From contig NZ_HG322953.1 in NCBI RefSeq assembly GCF_000455325.1, forward strand, positions 388,209-452,208: a DNA stretch of 64,000 nucleotides. Reading direction: 5' to 3'. The translations under genes and the position numbers were made by a program. This DNA comes from Mycolicibacterium septicum DSM 44393 (lineage in GTDB: Bacteria > Actinomycetota > Actinomycetes > Mycobacteriales > Mycobacteriaceae). Shown here piece after piece: positions 1-9,029 of this stretch (positions are counted from its first letter, which is position 1; the number at the start of each line of letters is the position of its first letter). Under the pieces are notes generated by a model that was not told where the DNA came from, did not search any database, and was given only the letters and a program-made list of their open reading frames with translations.

Positions 1-445
1 CGCGTTCGATGAAGCCGGGATTGGCCGTCTCCAGCAGCGCGGCCAACTCGTCGCGGCCCATGGTCGCGCCGCAATCCAGGCAGATCACCTGCGCGTAGGT
101 GCCGTGCAGGTTGACCACCGACCGGCTGCCGGCCTTGCTGTGCAGCAGGTCCACGTTCTGGGTGATCAGTCCGCTCACCACACCCGTGGATTCCAGCGCG
201 GCCAGGGCACGGTGCCCGGCGTTGGGCTGGGTTTCGTCCATGTGGCGCCAGCCGACGTGATTGCGGGCCCAGTACCGCTGGCGGAACACCGGATCGGAGG
301 TGAACTGCCGGATCGTCATCGGATTGCTCGGCGGGGAATCCGGGCCTCGGTAGTCGGGGATGCCGGAATCGGTCGACATCCCGGCCCCGGTCAGCACCGC
401 AAGACGGCGGCCCTGAAGTAGGGCGACGAGTTCGGGGGCATCCAC
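1..445 (-). CDS. SIR2-family NAD-dependent protein deacylase (sirtuin), 3' end cut by window
   Basis: N-terminal about 148 residues of a sirtuin, which removes acyl groups from lysines using NAD and releases nicotinamide. Visible motifs are the NAD-binding TGAGMSTDSGIPDYRG near residue 19, the TQNVD motif, the catalytic-His segment NLHGTYAQ and the first zinc Cys pair CLDC. The second Cys pair lies beyond base 1. I place the start at a GTG at 443-445 because the SIR2 fold begins immediately (APELVALLQG) and no good upstream start exists. It lies 22 bases downstream of the isochorismatase-family gene on the same strand, so the two are probably co-transcribed. The family call is firm; the acyl specificity cannot be read. 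Confidence 0.9.
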   Translation of the reverse strand, partial: MDAPELVALLQGRRLAVLTGAGMSTDSGIPDYRGPDSPPSNPMTIRQFTSDPVFRQRYWARNHVGWRHMDETQPNAGHRALAALESTGVVSGLITQNVDLLHSKAGSRSVVNLHGTYAQVICLDCGATMGRDELAALLETANPGFIER

Positions 446-467
446 CCTCGCCAGGATAGGCCGCCGG

Positions 468-1007
468 TCAATCCAGGCATTCGGACGCGGGCACGATCTC
501 GGCGCTCATGTTGCGGCGCATCATCTGCAGCGCTGCCGCGCCCAGGTCGGCATCGATGTGCGCGACTGCGTCCGACGGGATCACCACGTCGAAATGCCGC
601 ACGTAGGCATCGAGCGCGCTGTAGAGGATGCACTGCTCGGTGACCTGGCCCGCGAGTATCAGCCGTTGCGTGCCCAACCGGCCCAACAGGTAATCCAGTG
701 CGGTCGCATAGAACACGCTGTGGCGCACCTTGGTCAGCAGCAGGCAGCCGTCCGCGGGCGCGATGGGGCGCACCAGATCCGGGTGCTCACCGGCCAGCGC
801 TGCGGCGACGATGTCACTGAACTGGGCGGTGAAATCGCCATAGTTGTCGTTGACGTAGATCAGGTCGACATTCTCGCGGTCGCGCACACCGCCGATTAGT
901 CCGACCAGCGGATCGACGATCGCCGCCACGTTGGGAGCCAGCAGTTCGGCGTCCTCGTGCCGGTAGGCGTTGAGCATGTCCACAACCACCAGCGCGGTAT
1001 CACTCAT
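468..1007 (-). CDS. Isochorismatase-family cysteine hydrolase
   Basis: A 179-residue single-domain cysteine hydrolase of the isochorismatase superfamily. The family triad is visible as D10 (VVVDMLN), K93 (LLTKVRHSVF) and C126 (AGQVTEQC). These enzymes hydrolyse amides or enol ethers. The metal-site His/Asp pattern of nicotinamidase PncA is not apparent, so I do not call it a nicotinamidase despite the sirtuin and nadE neighbours. The ATG at 1007 begins 57 bases from the divergent nadE start, so the two promoters must share this short interval. It reads on towards the sirtuin gene 22 bases downstream. Substrate unknown. Confidence 0.85.
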   Translation of the reverse strand: MSDTALVVVDMLNAYRHEDAELLAPNVAAIVDPLVGLIGGVRDRENVDLIYVNDNYGDFTAQFSDIVAAALAGEHPDLVRPIAPADGCLLLTKVRHSVFYATALDYLLGRLGTQRLILAGQVTEQCILYSALDAYVRHFDVVIPSDAVAHIDADLGAAALQMMRRNMSAEIVPASECLD

Positions 1008-1064
1008 GCGTCATTTGGTACCCAGTGGCCCGATCTTGACACTTTTCGGGTGACAATGGGCGCG

Positions 1065-3107
1065 ATGGACTTCTACAGCGCCTACCACCACGGATTTGCG
1101 CGGGTCGCCGCCTGCACCCATCACACGGCGCTGGCGGACCCGCCGGCGAACGCGGAATCGGTGCTCCGGTTGGCGCAGGCCTGTCATGACGACGGCGTGG
1201 CCGTCGCGGTGTTTCCCGAGCTGACCTTGTCGGGCTACTCGATCGACGACATCCTGATGCAGGATGCCCTGCTGGAGTCGGTCGAACAGGCGCTCATCGA
1301 AATCGTCGCGGCCTCGGTGGTGTTGGCACCGGTGCTGGTGGTCGGCGCGCCGCTGCGGCACCGGCACCGGATCTACAACGCGGCGGTCGTCATCCACCGC
1401 GGCGCCGTGCTCGGTGTGGCACCCAAGTCCTACCTGCCGACCTACCGGGAGTTCTACGAGCGCAGGCAGATGGCTACCGGCGCCGATGCCCGCGGCACCA
1501 TCCGGGTGGCCGGTGCGGAGGTTCCGTTCGGGCCCGACCTGCTGTTCGTGGCCTCCGACCTTCCCGGACTGGTGCTGCACGTCGAGATCTGTGAGGACAT
1601 GTTCGTGCCGGTGCCGCCCAGTGCGCAGGCGGCGCTCGCCGGTGCGACGGTGCTGGCCAATCTCTCGGGCAGTCCGATCACCGTGGGCCGCGCCGAAGAC
1701 CGTGCGCTGCTGGCCCGTTCGGCCTCGTCGCGGTGTCTGGCCGCCTACGTGTACGCCGCTGCCGGTGAAGGGGAGTCGACCACCGACCTGGCCTGGGACG
1801 GCCAGACCATGATCTGGGAGAACGGGCTGCTGCTCGCCGAGAGCGAGCGCTTCCCCCGCGGTGAACGACGCTCGGTGGCCGACGTGGATCTGGAGTTGCT
1901 GCGGTCCGAGCGGCTGCGGATGGGCACGTTCGACGACAACGCCAGACACCACGGCGGTCTCGTGGATTCGTTCCGCCGCATCGAGTTCCAGCTCGACCCG
2001 CCGACGGGCGACATCGGGCTGCTGCGCGAGATCGAGCGTTTCCCGTTCGTTCCGGCGGATCCCGCTCGCCTGCAACAGGATTGCTACGAGGCCTACAACA
2101 TCCAGGTTTCCGGTCTGGAGCAGCGACTGCGGGCGCTGAACTACCCCAAGGTGGTGATCGGGGTCTCCGGCGGTCTGGATTCCACTCATGCCCTGATCGT
2201 GGCGGCCCGGGCGATGGATCGGGAAAACCGTCCGCGCAGTGACATTCTCGCGTTCACCATGCCCGGCTTCGCCACCGGCGAGCACACCAAGAACAACGCG
2301 ATCCGGCTGAGTGAGGCACTGGGCGTGACGTTCGCCGAGATCGACATCAAGAAGACCGCCGAGCTGATGCTCACCGAGATGGACCATCCGTTCGGCCGTG
2401 GTGAGAAGGTCTACGACGTCACGTTCGAGAACGTCCAGGCCGGCCTGCGCACCGACTATCTGTTCCGGCTGGCCAATCAGCGCGGGGGCATCGTGCTCGG
2501 CACCGGCGACCTGTCCGAGCTGGCGCTGGGCTGGTCGACGTACGGCGTCGGCGACCAGATGTCGCACTACAACGTCAATGGCGGGGTGCCGAAAACCCTG
2601 ATCCAGCATCTGATTCGGTGGGTGATCTCCTCGGACCAGTTCGGCGTCGAGGTGAACGAGGTTCTGCAATCGGTGCTGGACACCGAGATCACCCCTGAGC
2701 TGGTGCCCACCGGCGAGGACGAGGAGATCCAGAGCAGCGAGGCCAAGGTCGGTCCCTATGCGCTGCAGGATTTTTCATTGTTCCAGGTGCTGCGCCACGG
2801 GTTCCGCCCGTCGAAGGTGGCGTTCCTGGCCTGGCATGCCTGGCATGACGCGTCCCTCGGTGACTGGCCCGCCGGGTTCCCCGAGGACAAGCGCCCGGCG
2901 TACTCGCTCAAGGAGATCCGGAACTGGCTGCAGGTGTTCGCGCAGCGGTTCTATTCGTTCTCGCAATTCAAACGTTCGGCGCTGCCGAACGGCCCCAAGG
3001 TGTCGCATGGCGGTGCCCTGTCGCCGCGTGGCGACTGGCGGGCGCCGTCGGACATGTCGGCGCGGATCTGGCTCGACGAGATCGAGCGGAGCGTTCCCGA
3101 ACAGTAG
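1065..3107 (+). CDS. nadE: Glutamine-dependent NAD+ synthetase NadE
   Basis: Cytosolic enzyme amidating deamido-NAD to NAD with glutamine-derived ammonia. An N-terminal nitrilase-like glutaminase domain carries the triad E52 (FPELTLSG), K121 (PKSYLPTYREF) and C176 (EICEDMF). The C-terminal synthetase domain has the PP-loop GVSGGLDST and the conserved GTGDLSELALGWSTYG. The 680-residue length matches the two-domain mycobacterial enzyme. I choose the ATG at 1065 (MDFYSAYHHGF), where the conserved N-terminus begins. An ATG at 1056 would add three residues, and a longer GTG reading from 957 would run into the divergent gene. A later step of the same pathway, nadD, lies 8 kb downstream on the same strand. 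Confidence 0.97.
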   Translation: MDFYSAYHHGFARVAACTHHTALADPPANAESVLRLAQACHDDGVAVAVFPELTLSGYSIDDILMQDALLESVEQALIEIVAASVVLAPVLVVGAPLRHRHRIYNAAVVIHRGAVLGVAPKSYLPTYREFYERRQMATGADARGTIRVAGAEVPFGPDLLFVASDLPGLVLHVEICEDMFVPVPPSAQAALAGATVLANLSGSPITVGRAEDRALLARSASSRCLAAYVYAAAGEGESTTDLAWDGQTMIWENGLLLAESERFPRGERRSVADVDLELLRSERLRMGTFDDNARHHGGLVDSFRRIEFQLDPPTGDIGLLREIERFPFVPADPARLQQDCYEAYNIQVSGLEQRLRALNYPKVVIGVSGGLDSTHALIVAARAMDRENRPRSDILAFTMPGFATGEHTKNNAIRLSEALGVTFAEIDIKKTAELMLTEMDHPFGRGEKVYDVTFENVQAGLRTDYLFRLANQRGGIVLGTGDLSELALGWSTYGVGDQMSHYNVNGGVPKTLIQHLIRWVISSDQFGVEVNEVLQSVLDTEITPELVPTGEDEEIQSSEAKVGPYALQDFSLFQVLRHGFRPSKVAFLAWHAWHDASLGDWPAGFPEDKRPAYSLKEIRNWLQVFAQRFYSFSQFKRSALPNGPKVSHGGALSPRGDWRAPSDMSARIWLDEIERSVPEQ

Positions 3108-3244
3108 TCTGACCGGCCCAATGGTCGGTTCGCCCAATTGACGACGCAAAAAATTGACAAGCTAACCTTCTGGCTCACATCGGCGCGCTAATGTGCGGCG
3201 GGTCACAGTTCGGCAGTGCCGGATGTCGGGTCGAGGAGGTTGCG

Positions 3245-5923
3245 TTGGGTGCTGCGAAGTACGTCGGTCGGGTAGGCGGATTGGCGGTCGCGCTCGGGGT
3301 CGGATCGGCTGTCGTGCTGGGCGGGCAGGTGCTGAGTGCGCCGGCCGCCTCGGCATCACCCGGGTCCAGCGACACCTCGTCGGAGTCCCCATCCGCGCCG
3401 GCCGCCAAGAAGGGCCCCGCCAAGGACCGGCAGGGCGCCCAGTCTTCGCGCCAGGCCGCGGTACGCGCAGCGATCAAGGACCGGGTGGCCAAGCTCGGTG
3501 AATCCGGCCGCCACCACGTCAGCGCGACGACGCCGAAGTCCAACGTCGTGCAGTCGATCACCGACCGGCTGTCGGAGGCGCAGGCCACGATCGAGGCCGG
3601 CCTGACCCGTCACGACAGCGACTCGGCCCCGGCCGAAAAGCCCAAGGTCACCAAGCCCGCCGAGACGCTGCGGGGACTGTCCGCCAAGCCGAACCTGCCC
3701 CGTCCGCTGCACGATCGCGTTCAGGCTCCGGAGCCGGGCACGACCGATGACGAGCCCACGATCGAGGCCGTCGAAACCGGTCTGGCTGACCAACCCGCAA
3801 CGCCGCCGGCGGTCACCGTGACGGCCAAGACCGAGACGGCGCCGGCCGTCGGCGCGGCTCCCGTGCGGGGCCTGATCGAGACCGTCGTCAACGACATCGC
3901 CAGGACACTGGCCGGAAATTCGCCTACCGCACCCGCGCCCGATTCGCCTGCCGAGTGGGTACTGCTGGCGGCCGCGCGCCGAGAGTTCTCCACCGCCGCC
4001 GTGTCGCCAACCGTGGGCGCCACCGGCGGCATCGTCCCGGCGCCATCGGTCGGCATCACCGACGGCATCATCCACGGCACCACCGGGGCCGCCAGTTCGA
4101 GCGGTCTGCCGCTCACCTACACCGTGATCGGTGACCCGAGTGCGGGCGGCAAGGTGCGGCTCAACTCGGCCAACGGGACCTTCACGTTCCTGCCCTACGC
4201 GACCGTGGTCGACAGCGGCGGCACCGAGAAGTTCACCGTCGTGGTCGCCGAGACCACGGCGTTCGACGCTGCGCTGCAACAGATCCCGATCTTGGGCTCG
4301 TTCGTGCCGCAGGTGCTGGTGATCGTTCACCAGGTGCCGGTCGTGAGCGACCTGCTGGCGCCGCTCATCGGCGACGCCGAGGTGGTGGACGTCAACGTCG
4401 ACGTCGGCGAGCTGGCACCGGCGGGCACCCCGGTGGCCTACACGGTCCAGGTGACCTCCTTCGACGGCGCGCAGATCAGCATGAACTACTTCCCGGCGTC
4501 GGGCCTCCAGGAAGGGGACGAGGCGCCGACCATCTTCAGCGGCGCGGGCCTGTCCAGTGCCGGTGACACCAACCCCTACTCCGGCGGCGCGACCGGCGTC
4601 GGCACGTTCCGCGACGCGGGCTACAACGTCGTCACCTGGGATTCGCGCGGCGAACACGACTCGGGCGGAATCCTGCAACTGGACAGTCCGTTCTTCGAGG
4701 GCCGCGACGTCTCGGCTCTGATCGACTACGTCGCCAAGCAACCCGGGACCCAGCTCGACGGGGCGAACGACCCGCGGATGGGCATGGTGGGGCCTTCCTA
4801 CGGCGGCGGCATTCAGTGGGTGACCGCGGGCACCGACAACCGGGTCGACGCGATCGTCCCGACGATCTCGTGGAACTCCCTGAACAGTTCGCTGTACCCC
4901 AACGGGGCGTTCAAGACGTCGTACGCCGCGCTGCTGCTGCTGTCGCTGGTGACGTCCGGCGCGAACATCAACAGCCAGCTGTACAGCGGCATCTTCACCG
5001 GTGCGCTGCTCGGCGTCCTCACCCCCGAGCAGCAGGCCATCCTGGCCAGCAGCGGCCCGACCGCCCTGGTCAACAAGGTCACCGCTCCGACGCTGATCAT
5101 CCAGGGCACCGTCGACGTGTTGTTCCCGCTGCAGCAGGCGATCGACAACGCGACGATCCTCGACGCCAACGGTGTGCCGGTGAAGATGGTCTGGTTCTGC
5201 GGTGGCCACGGCAACTGCGAGACCCCGCCCGGTGACAGCACGGAGATGGTCCAGACCGCGACGCTGAGCTGGCTGGACACCTACGTCAAGCACAAGGGCG
5301 AAGACGTGGATGACGGCCTACCCAAGTTTCAGTGGATCGACCAGAACGGCGATCACTACACGTCCGATCGCCTGCCGACCGACCCGAATTTCACCGGGAC
5401 CCCGGTCACCGCGTCCGGCGGCGGCGGTGTGCTGGGGATCGTCCCGATCCTCGGTGGTTCGGGACCGGGAGCCGCGGGGATTCCGTTCGGGCTCGGCGAC
5501 GGGACCAAGGCGGCCAACGCGGTGAACACCACGGTGACCGCGCCGTCGGGCACCGCGACCCAGATCGTCGGTGCGCCCGAGCTGACGATGACCTACTCCG
5601 GCATCGGCACCAGCCGTCACGTCTATGCCCAGATCGTCGACGACCAGACCGGGCAGGTGATCGGCAACGTGGTCACGGCGATCCCGGTCACCCTCGACGG
5701 CAAGGAGCACACCGTCACCATTCCGATGGAGGCCGTCGCCTACACGCTGGAGCCCGGCCACACCGCCACGGTGCAGATCACCAGTTCGGCCACACCGTTC
5801 CTCAACTTCACCCAGTTCGGTGTCATCGACATCTCCGGTGTCGAAGTGTCGCTGCCGACCGTGGGACCCGGTGCCAACGCGCACCCCGCGGCCGACGCCG
5901 CTCAGGAGGTGGTCAGCGTCTAG
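3245..5923 (+). CDS. Secreted alpha/beta hydrolase (S15/CocE-like) with Ig-like N-terminal region
   Basis: About 892 residues. I choose a TTG start at 3245 because GAGGAG at 3233-3238 is correctly spaced, and the product then begins with a short basic stretch plus a hydrophobic signal segment ending near ASASP. An ATG at 3191 would bury that signal. Residues 40-260 are low-complexity, rich in Pro, Ala and Thr. Next comes an Ig/cadherin-like beta domain (LPLTYTVIGDPSAGG). The hydrolase core shows nucleophile S518 in GPSYGGG, D624 in GTVDVLFP and H655 in CGGHGNC. A C-terminal jelly-roll-like region resembles that of X-Pro dipeptidyl peptidase/CocE enzymes. Likely a cell-wall or exported esterase or peptidase; substrate unknown. 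Its stop overlaps the convergent gene by four bases. Confidence 0.8.
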   Translation: MGAAKYVGRVGGLAVALGVGSAVVLGGQVLSAPAASASPGSSDTSSESPSAPAAKKGPAKDRQGAQSSRQAAVRAAIKDRVAKLGESGRHHVSATTPKSNVVQSITDRLSEAQATIEAGLTRHDSDSAPAEKPKVTKPAETLRGLSAKPNLPRPLHDRVQAPEPGTTDDEPTIEAVETGLADQPATPPAVTVTAKTETAPAVGAAPVRGLIETVVNDIARTLAGNSPTAPAPDSPAEWVLLAAARREFSTAAVSPTVGATGGIVPAPSVGITDGIIHGTTGAASSSGLPLTYTVIGDPSAGGKVRLNSANGTFTFLPYATVVDSGGTEKFTVVVAETTAFDAALQQIPILGSFVPQVLVIVHQVPVVSDLLAPLIGDAEVVDVNVDVGELAPAGTPVAYTVQVTSFDGAQISMNYFPASGLQEGDEAPTIFSGAGLSSAGDTNPYSGGATGVGTFRDAGYNVVTWDSRGEHDSGGILQLDSPFFEGRDVSALIDYVAKQPGTQLDGANDPRMGMVGPSYGGGIQWVTAGTDNRVDAIVPTISWNSLNSSLYPNGAFKTSYAALLLLSLVTSGANINSQLYSGIFTGALLGVLTPEQQAILASSGPTALVNKVTAPTLIIQGTVDVLFPLQQAIDNATILDANGVPVKMVWFCGGHGNCETPPGDSTEMVQTATLSWLDTYVKHKGEDVDDGLPKFQWIDQNGDHYTSDRLPTDPNFTGTPVTASGGGGVLGIVPILGGSGPGAAGIPFGLGDGTKAANAVNTTVTAPSGTATQIVGAPELTMTYSGIGTSRHVYAQIVDDQTGQVIGNVVTAIPVTLDGKEHTVTIPMEAVAYTLEPGHTATVQITSSATPFLNFTQFGVIDISGVEVSLPTVGPGANAHPAADAAQEVVSV

Positions 5924-6744
5924 AGCCGGCCCTCGGCCCGCAGGTCTGGATGCACCCATTCGGGTGAGCGACGTGCCTTGAACGCCCGGAAGCCTTCCAT
6001 CGCCTCGTCGCCGCTGTAGCTGGCCTTCATGCCGATACGGTCGTAGAGGCCCATGTAGCTGTCCAGGCTGGACTTGACCACGCCGCGGGCCCGGGGTGCG
6101 GTCCGGCAACACTGGGCGAGCACTTCGGTTGCGGCAGTGAGTAATTCGTCGTGGGGCACGATCCGGGCGACCATGCCCCAGTCGACCGCCTCCCGCGCGC
6201 TGAGCGTGCGTCCGGTGAACATCAGGTCGCGGGTCCGGACCGGGCCGATCAGGCGGGCCAGCATCTGGCTGTAGTAGGTGTCGGCGATGCCGCGGTACAA
6301 CTCGGGCACCCGGAACGTGGCGCGGTCGCTGACCACGGCCATGTCGCTGCAGATCGCGATCTGCAGCCCACCGCCCTGGCACAACCCGTTGACCGCGCTC
6401 ACCACGGGCTTGACCGATTGGCGCAGGGTTTCGAACGGTGTGACGTCCATCGACAGGGCCGCACCGAAGCTCATCCAGTCGTCGACGCCGTTGCCGCCGC
6501 CGAGGTCACCACCTGGTGCGAACACGTCTCCGGTGCCGGTGATGAGCAGGCCGGCCAGGTCCGGGTCCGCCTCGACGTGGGTGACCGCGTACCGGATGCC
6601 GAAGTACATCGCCGGCGTCATCGCATTGCGGGCCTCGGGCCGATCCAGGGTGACCACACCGAACGGGCCCTGCCGCTCGAACTTCAGGTATGGCGTGCCG
6701 AGCCAGTCGCCTTCGGGCGGTCGTGGGGAGAGTCCCTGTGTCAT
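5920..6744 (-). CDS. Enoyl-CoA hydratase/isomerase family protein
   Basis: A 274-residue crotonase-fold enzyme. Oxyanion-hole segments are visible at DVFAPGGDLGGG and NGLCQGGGLQ, with the fold's acidic segment at FRVPELYRGI. Such enzymes hydrate or isomerise acyl-CoA thioesters in fatty acid, sterol or amino acid breakdown. The usual second Glu pair of classical hydratases is not clear, so an isomerase or hydrolase role is possible. It lies 45 bases downstream of the ribokinase-like gene on the same strand. Its stop overlaps the stop of the upstream-lying + strand hydrolase in the palindrome CTAG at 5920-5923. Confidence 0.85.
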   Translation of the reverse strand: MTQGLSPRPPEGDWLGTPYLKFERQGPFGVVTLDRPEARNAMTPAMYFGIRYAVTHVEADPDLAGLLITGTGDVFAPGGDLGGGNGVDDWMSFGAALSMDVTPFETLRQSVKPVVSAVNGLCQGGGLQIAICSDMAVVSDRATFRVPELYRGIADTYYSQMLARLIGPVRTRDLMFTGRTLSAREAVDWGMVARIVPHDELLTAATEVLAQCCRTAPRARGVVKSSLDSYMGLYDRIGMKASYSGDEAMEGFRAFKARRSPEWVHPDLRAEGRL

Positions 6745-6789
6745 GGTTGGCGACTATAACGCCAACGGTATCGGCTTCAGTTGGCCGTC

Positions 6790-7650
6790 TCAGTGGGTGA
6801 GGACGGCATCGATGTCGACGGCGGACGGCGCGCAGTTGCCTGCCCCTCGCACCAGGGTGGCCAGGGCTCCGGCCGCGCAGGCGCGGCGCAGTGCCTGCTC
6901 GTGGCCCGATCTCCACCCTGCGGCCAGCACTCCGGCGAACACGTCACCGGCACCGGCGGTATCCAACGCCCGCACCGCGGGGGCCGGCACGTCGAAGCGC
7001 TCGTCGTCACCCAGGTAGCTGGCCCCTCGCGCGCCCCGGGTGATCACCAGATGCCGCACCGGCCAATGCCACTCCGCCGCCTCGGTCTCGTTCACCACCA
7101 CCACGTCGACCAGTTCCGACAAGGCCAGCAGGTGATGGGCGGGCGTGCCTCCCGGCGACGCGTTGAGCATCACCACCGCCCCGGCGGCCCGGGCCAGCTT
7201 GGCCGCGGCGATCGCCGTCGCGACCGGGATCTCCAACTGGATCAGGGTGACCTCGCTCCAGACGATCGCCGAGCGGGCCGCCGCGGAATCCACTTCGAGC
7301 CGCGAGTTGGCGCCCGGTGCCACCACGATGCAGTTCTCCCCGACGGTGTCGACGAGGATCGCGGCGGATCCGCTGGGCCCCGGCATGCACGTCACGGCGT
7401 CGGCCCCGACTCCGTTGGCCTGCAGATGACGGCGCAGGATCGTGGCGGCGGGATCGTCTCCGACCGCGGCCACCAGCTCGACGTCGGCGCCGGCCCGCGC
7501 GGCCGCCACCGCTTGGTTGCCGCCCTTGCCGCCGGGCGCCGATGACAGCGACGACGCGAGCACCGTCTGTCCCGGGCGCGGCAGCGCACCGACGGTGAAC
7601 GTGAGATCGGCGTTGATACTCCCGACGACGCAAACCCGCGCAGCGGCCAT
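6790..7650 (-). CDS. rbsK: PfkB-family sugar kinase, ribokinase-like
   Basis: A 286-residue PfkB-family kinase predicted to phosphorylate ribose or a related sugar with ATP. It has the N-terminal signature PGGKGGNQAVAAARAG (from residue 39), NETE at 187-190 for Mg binding, and the C-terminal DTAGAGDVFAG with catalytic D236. The start is the ATG at 7650 (MAAARVCVVGSINAD), the canonical beginning of ribokinases; an in-frame extension to 7818 would overlap the divergent proA. The gene shares an 83-base divergent promoter region with proA. Recalled synteny places a ribokinase (Rv2436) near nadE in M. tuberculosis. Substrate identity is inferred from the family only. Confidence 0.87.
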   Translation of the reverse strand: MAAARVCVVGSINADLTFTVGALPRPGQTVLASSLSSAPGGKGGNQAVAAARAGADVELVAAVGDDPAATILRRHLQANGVGADAVTCMPGPSGSAAILVDTVGENCIVVAPGANSRLEVDSAAARSAIVWSEVTLIQLEIPVATAIAAAKLARAAGAVVMLNASPGGTPAHHLLALSELVDVVVVNETEAAEWHWPVRHLVITRGARGASYLGDDERFDVPAPAVRALDTAGAGDVFAGVLAAGWRSGHEQALRRACAAGALATLVRGAGNCAPSAVDIDAVLTH

Positions 7651-7733
7651 AGATAAAAAGGCTAACCGGGCAGAGGCGTCAGTGGCGCCTGACACGTGTC
7701 GAAGGACGTGAACAGGTCCGATACGCTGGCTAG

Positions 7734-8999
7734 ATGAGCGTTCAGACAGAGTCTCCGGCGACTGCGGTGCCGCACGCCGACCTGCGCGACCAGGTGCACG
7801 AGGCGGCGCGTCGGGCACGGGTCGCCGCCCGCGTCCTGGGCACCCTGAGCGCCGAGACCAAGAACCGCGCGCTGCATGCCGCCGCCGACAGCGTGCTGGC
7901 CCACGTCCACGAGATCCTCGCGGCCAACGCCGCCGATGTCGAGGCCGCCCGTGAGGCCGGAACCCCGGAGTCGATCATCGACCGGCTGGCGCTCAACCCG
8001 CAACGTGTCGACGGCATCGCCGCCGGTCTGCGCCAGGTCGCCGGTCTCCCGGACCCGGTGGGCGAGGTGCTGCGCGGCCGGACCCTGCCCAACGGTCTGC
8101 AGCTGCGTCAGCAGCGGGTGCCGCTCGGCGTGGTCGGCATGGTCTACGAGGGCCGTCCCAACGTCACGGTGGACGCGTTCGGGCTCACCCTGAAATCCGG
8201 CAATGCCGCTCTGCTGCGCGGTAGTTCGTCCGCGGCCCGGTCCAACGAGGCGCTGGTGACCGCGCTGCGTTCGGCGCTGGCGTCGGTCGGTTTGCCCCTG
8301 GATGCCGTGCAGCTGCTGCCCAGCCATGACCGCGCCAGTGTCACGCACCTGATCCAGGCCCGTGGCCTGGTGGACGTGGTGATCCCGCGTGGGGGAGCCG
8401 GCCTGATCGCGGCCGTGGTGCGCGACGCCCAGGTGCCCACGATCGAGACCGGCGTCGGCAATTGCCATGTCTACGTTCATGAAGCGGCCGATATCGACGT
8501 TGCCGAGAAGATCTTGCTGAACTCCAAGACCCGGCGTCCCAGCGTCTGCAATGCCGCCGAGACGCTGCTGGTGGACAAGGCGCTGGAGGCCACCGCGCTG
8601 CCCCGGCTGACCTCCGCGCTGCGGGAGGCGGGGGTCACGGTGCACGCCGACCCCACCGACGAGGAGTTGCACGCCGAGTTCCTCTCGATGGACATCGCCG
8701 TGGCCCTGGTCGACGGTCTCGACGCCGCGATCGCCCACATCAACGAGTACGGCACCGGGCACACCGAGGCCATCGTGACAACGAACCTTGCTGCGGCCCA
8801 GCGCTTCACCGAACAGGTGGACGCGGCTGCGGTGATGGTCAACGCGTCCACCGCGTTCACCGACGGAGAGCAGTTCGGTTTCGGCGCAGAGATCGGCATC
8901 TCCACCCAGAAGCTGCATGCCCGCGGACCCATGGGCCTGCCCGAACTGACCTCCACCAAATGGATCGTGTGGGGAGACGGTCAGACCCGCCCGGCCTAG
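7734..8999 (+). CDS. proA: Gamma-glutamyl phosphate reductase (glutamate-5-semialdehyde dehydrogenase)
   Basis: Second step of proline synthesis: NADPH-dependent reduction of glutamyl-5-phosphate to glutamate-5-semialdehyde in the cytosol. The 421-residue aldehyde-dehydrogenase-fold protein shows GVVGMVYEGRPNVTVDAFG, LLRGSSSAARSNEAL and the catalytic Cys C272 in TRRPSVCNAAETLLV, ending with GPMGLPELTSTKW, all typical of ProA. The ATG at 7734 is well placed. proB is not in the window. It begins a long same-strand run continuing with the MoxR gene 30 bases later. Confidence 0.97.
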   Translation: MSVQTESPATAVPHADLRDQVHEAARRARVAARVLGTLSAETKNRALHAAADSVLAHVHEILAANAADVEAAREAGTPESIIDRLALNPQRVDGIAAGLRQVAGLPDPVGEVLRGRTLPNGLQLRQQRVPLGVVGMVYEGRPNVTVDAFGLTLKSGNAALLRGSSSAARSNEALVTALRSALASVGLPLDAVQLLPSHDRASVTHLIQARGLVDVVIPRGGAGLIAAVVRDAQVPTIETGVGNCHVYVHEAADIDVAEKILLNSKTRRPSVCNAAETLLVDKALEATALPRLTSALREAGVTVHADPTDEELHAEFLSMDIAVALVDGLDAAIAHINEYGTGHTEAIVTTNLAAAQRFTEQVDAAAVMVNASTAFTDGEQFGFGAEIGISTQKLHARGPMGLPELTSTKWIVWGDGQTRPA

Positions 9000-9029
9000 G
9001 CGCCGACCAGATAGAGACCAGGAGACCAC

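Noticed and set aside
468..1007. Calling the isochorismatase-family gene a nicotinamidase (pncA) because of the NAD genes nearby
   Set aside because: The Asp/His metal-binding pattern of PncA is not visible, although the D-K-C triad is.
3356..5293. Long minus-strand reading frame of about 645 codons opposite the secreted hydrolase
   Set aside because: Composition is Arg/Asp/Gly/His-rich mirror sequence of a GC-rich gene with no recognisable domain; the + strand frame has signal peptide, motifs and RBS.
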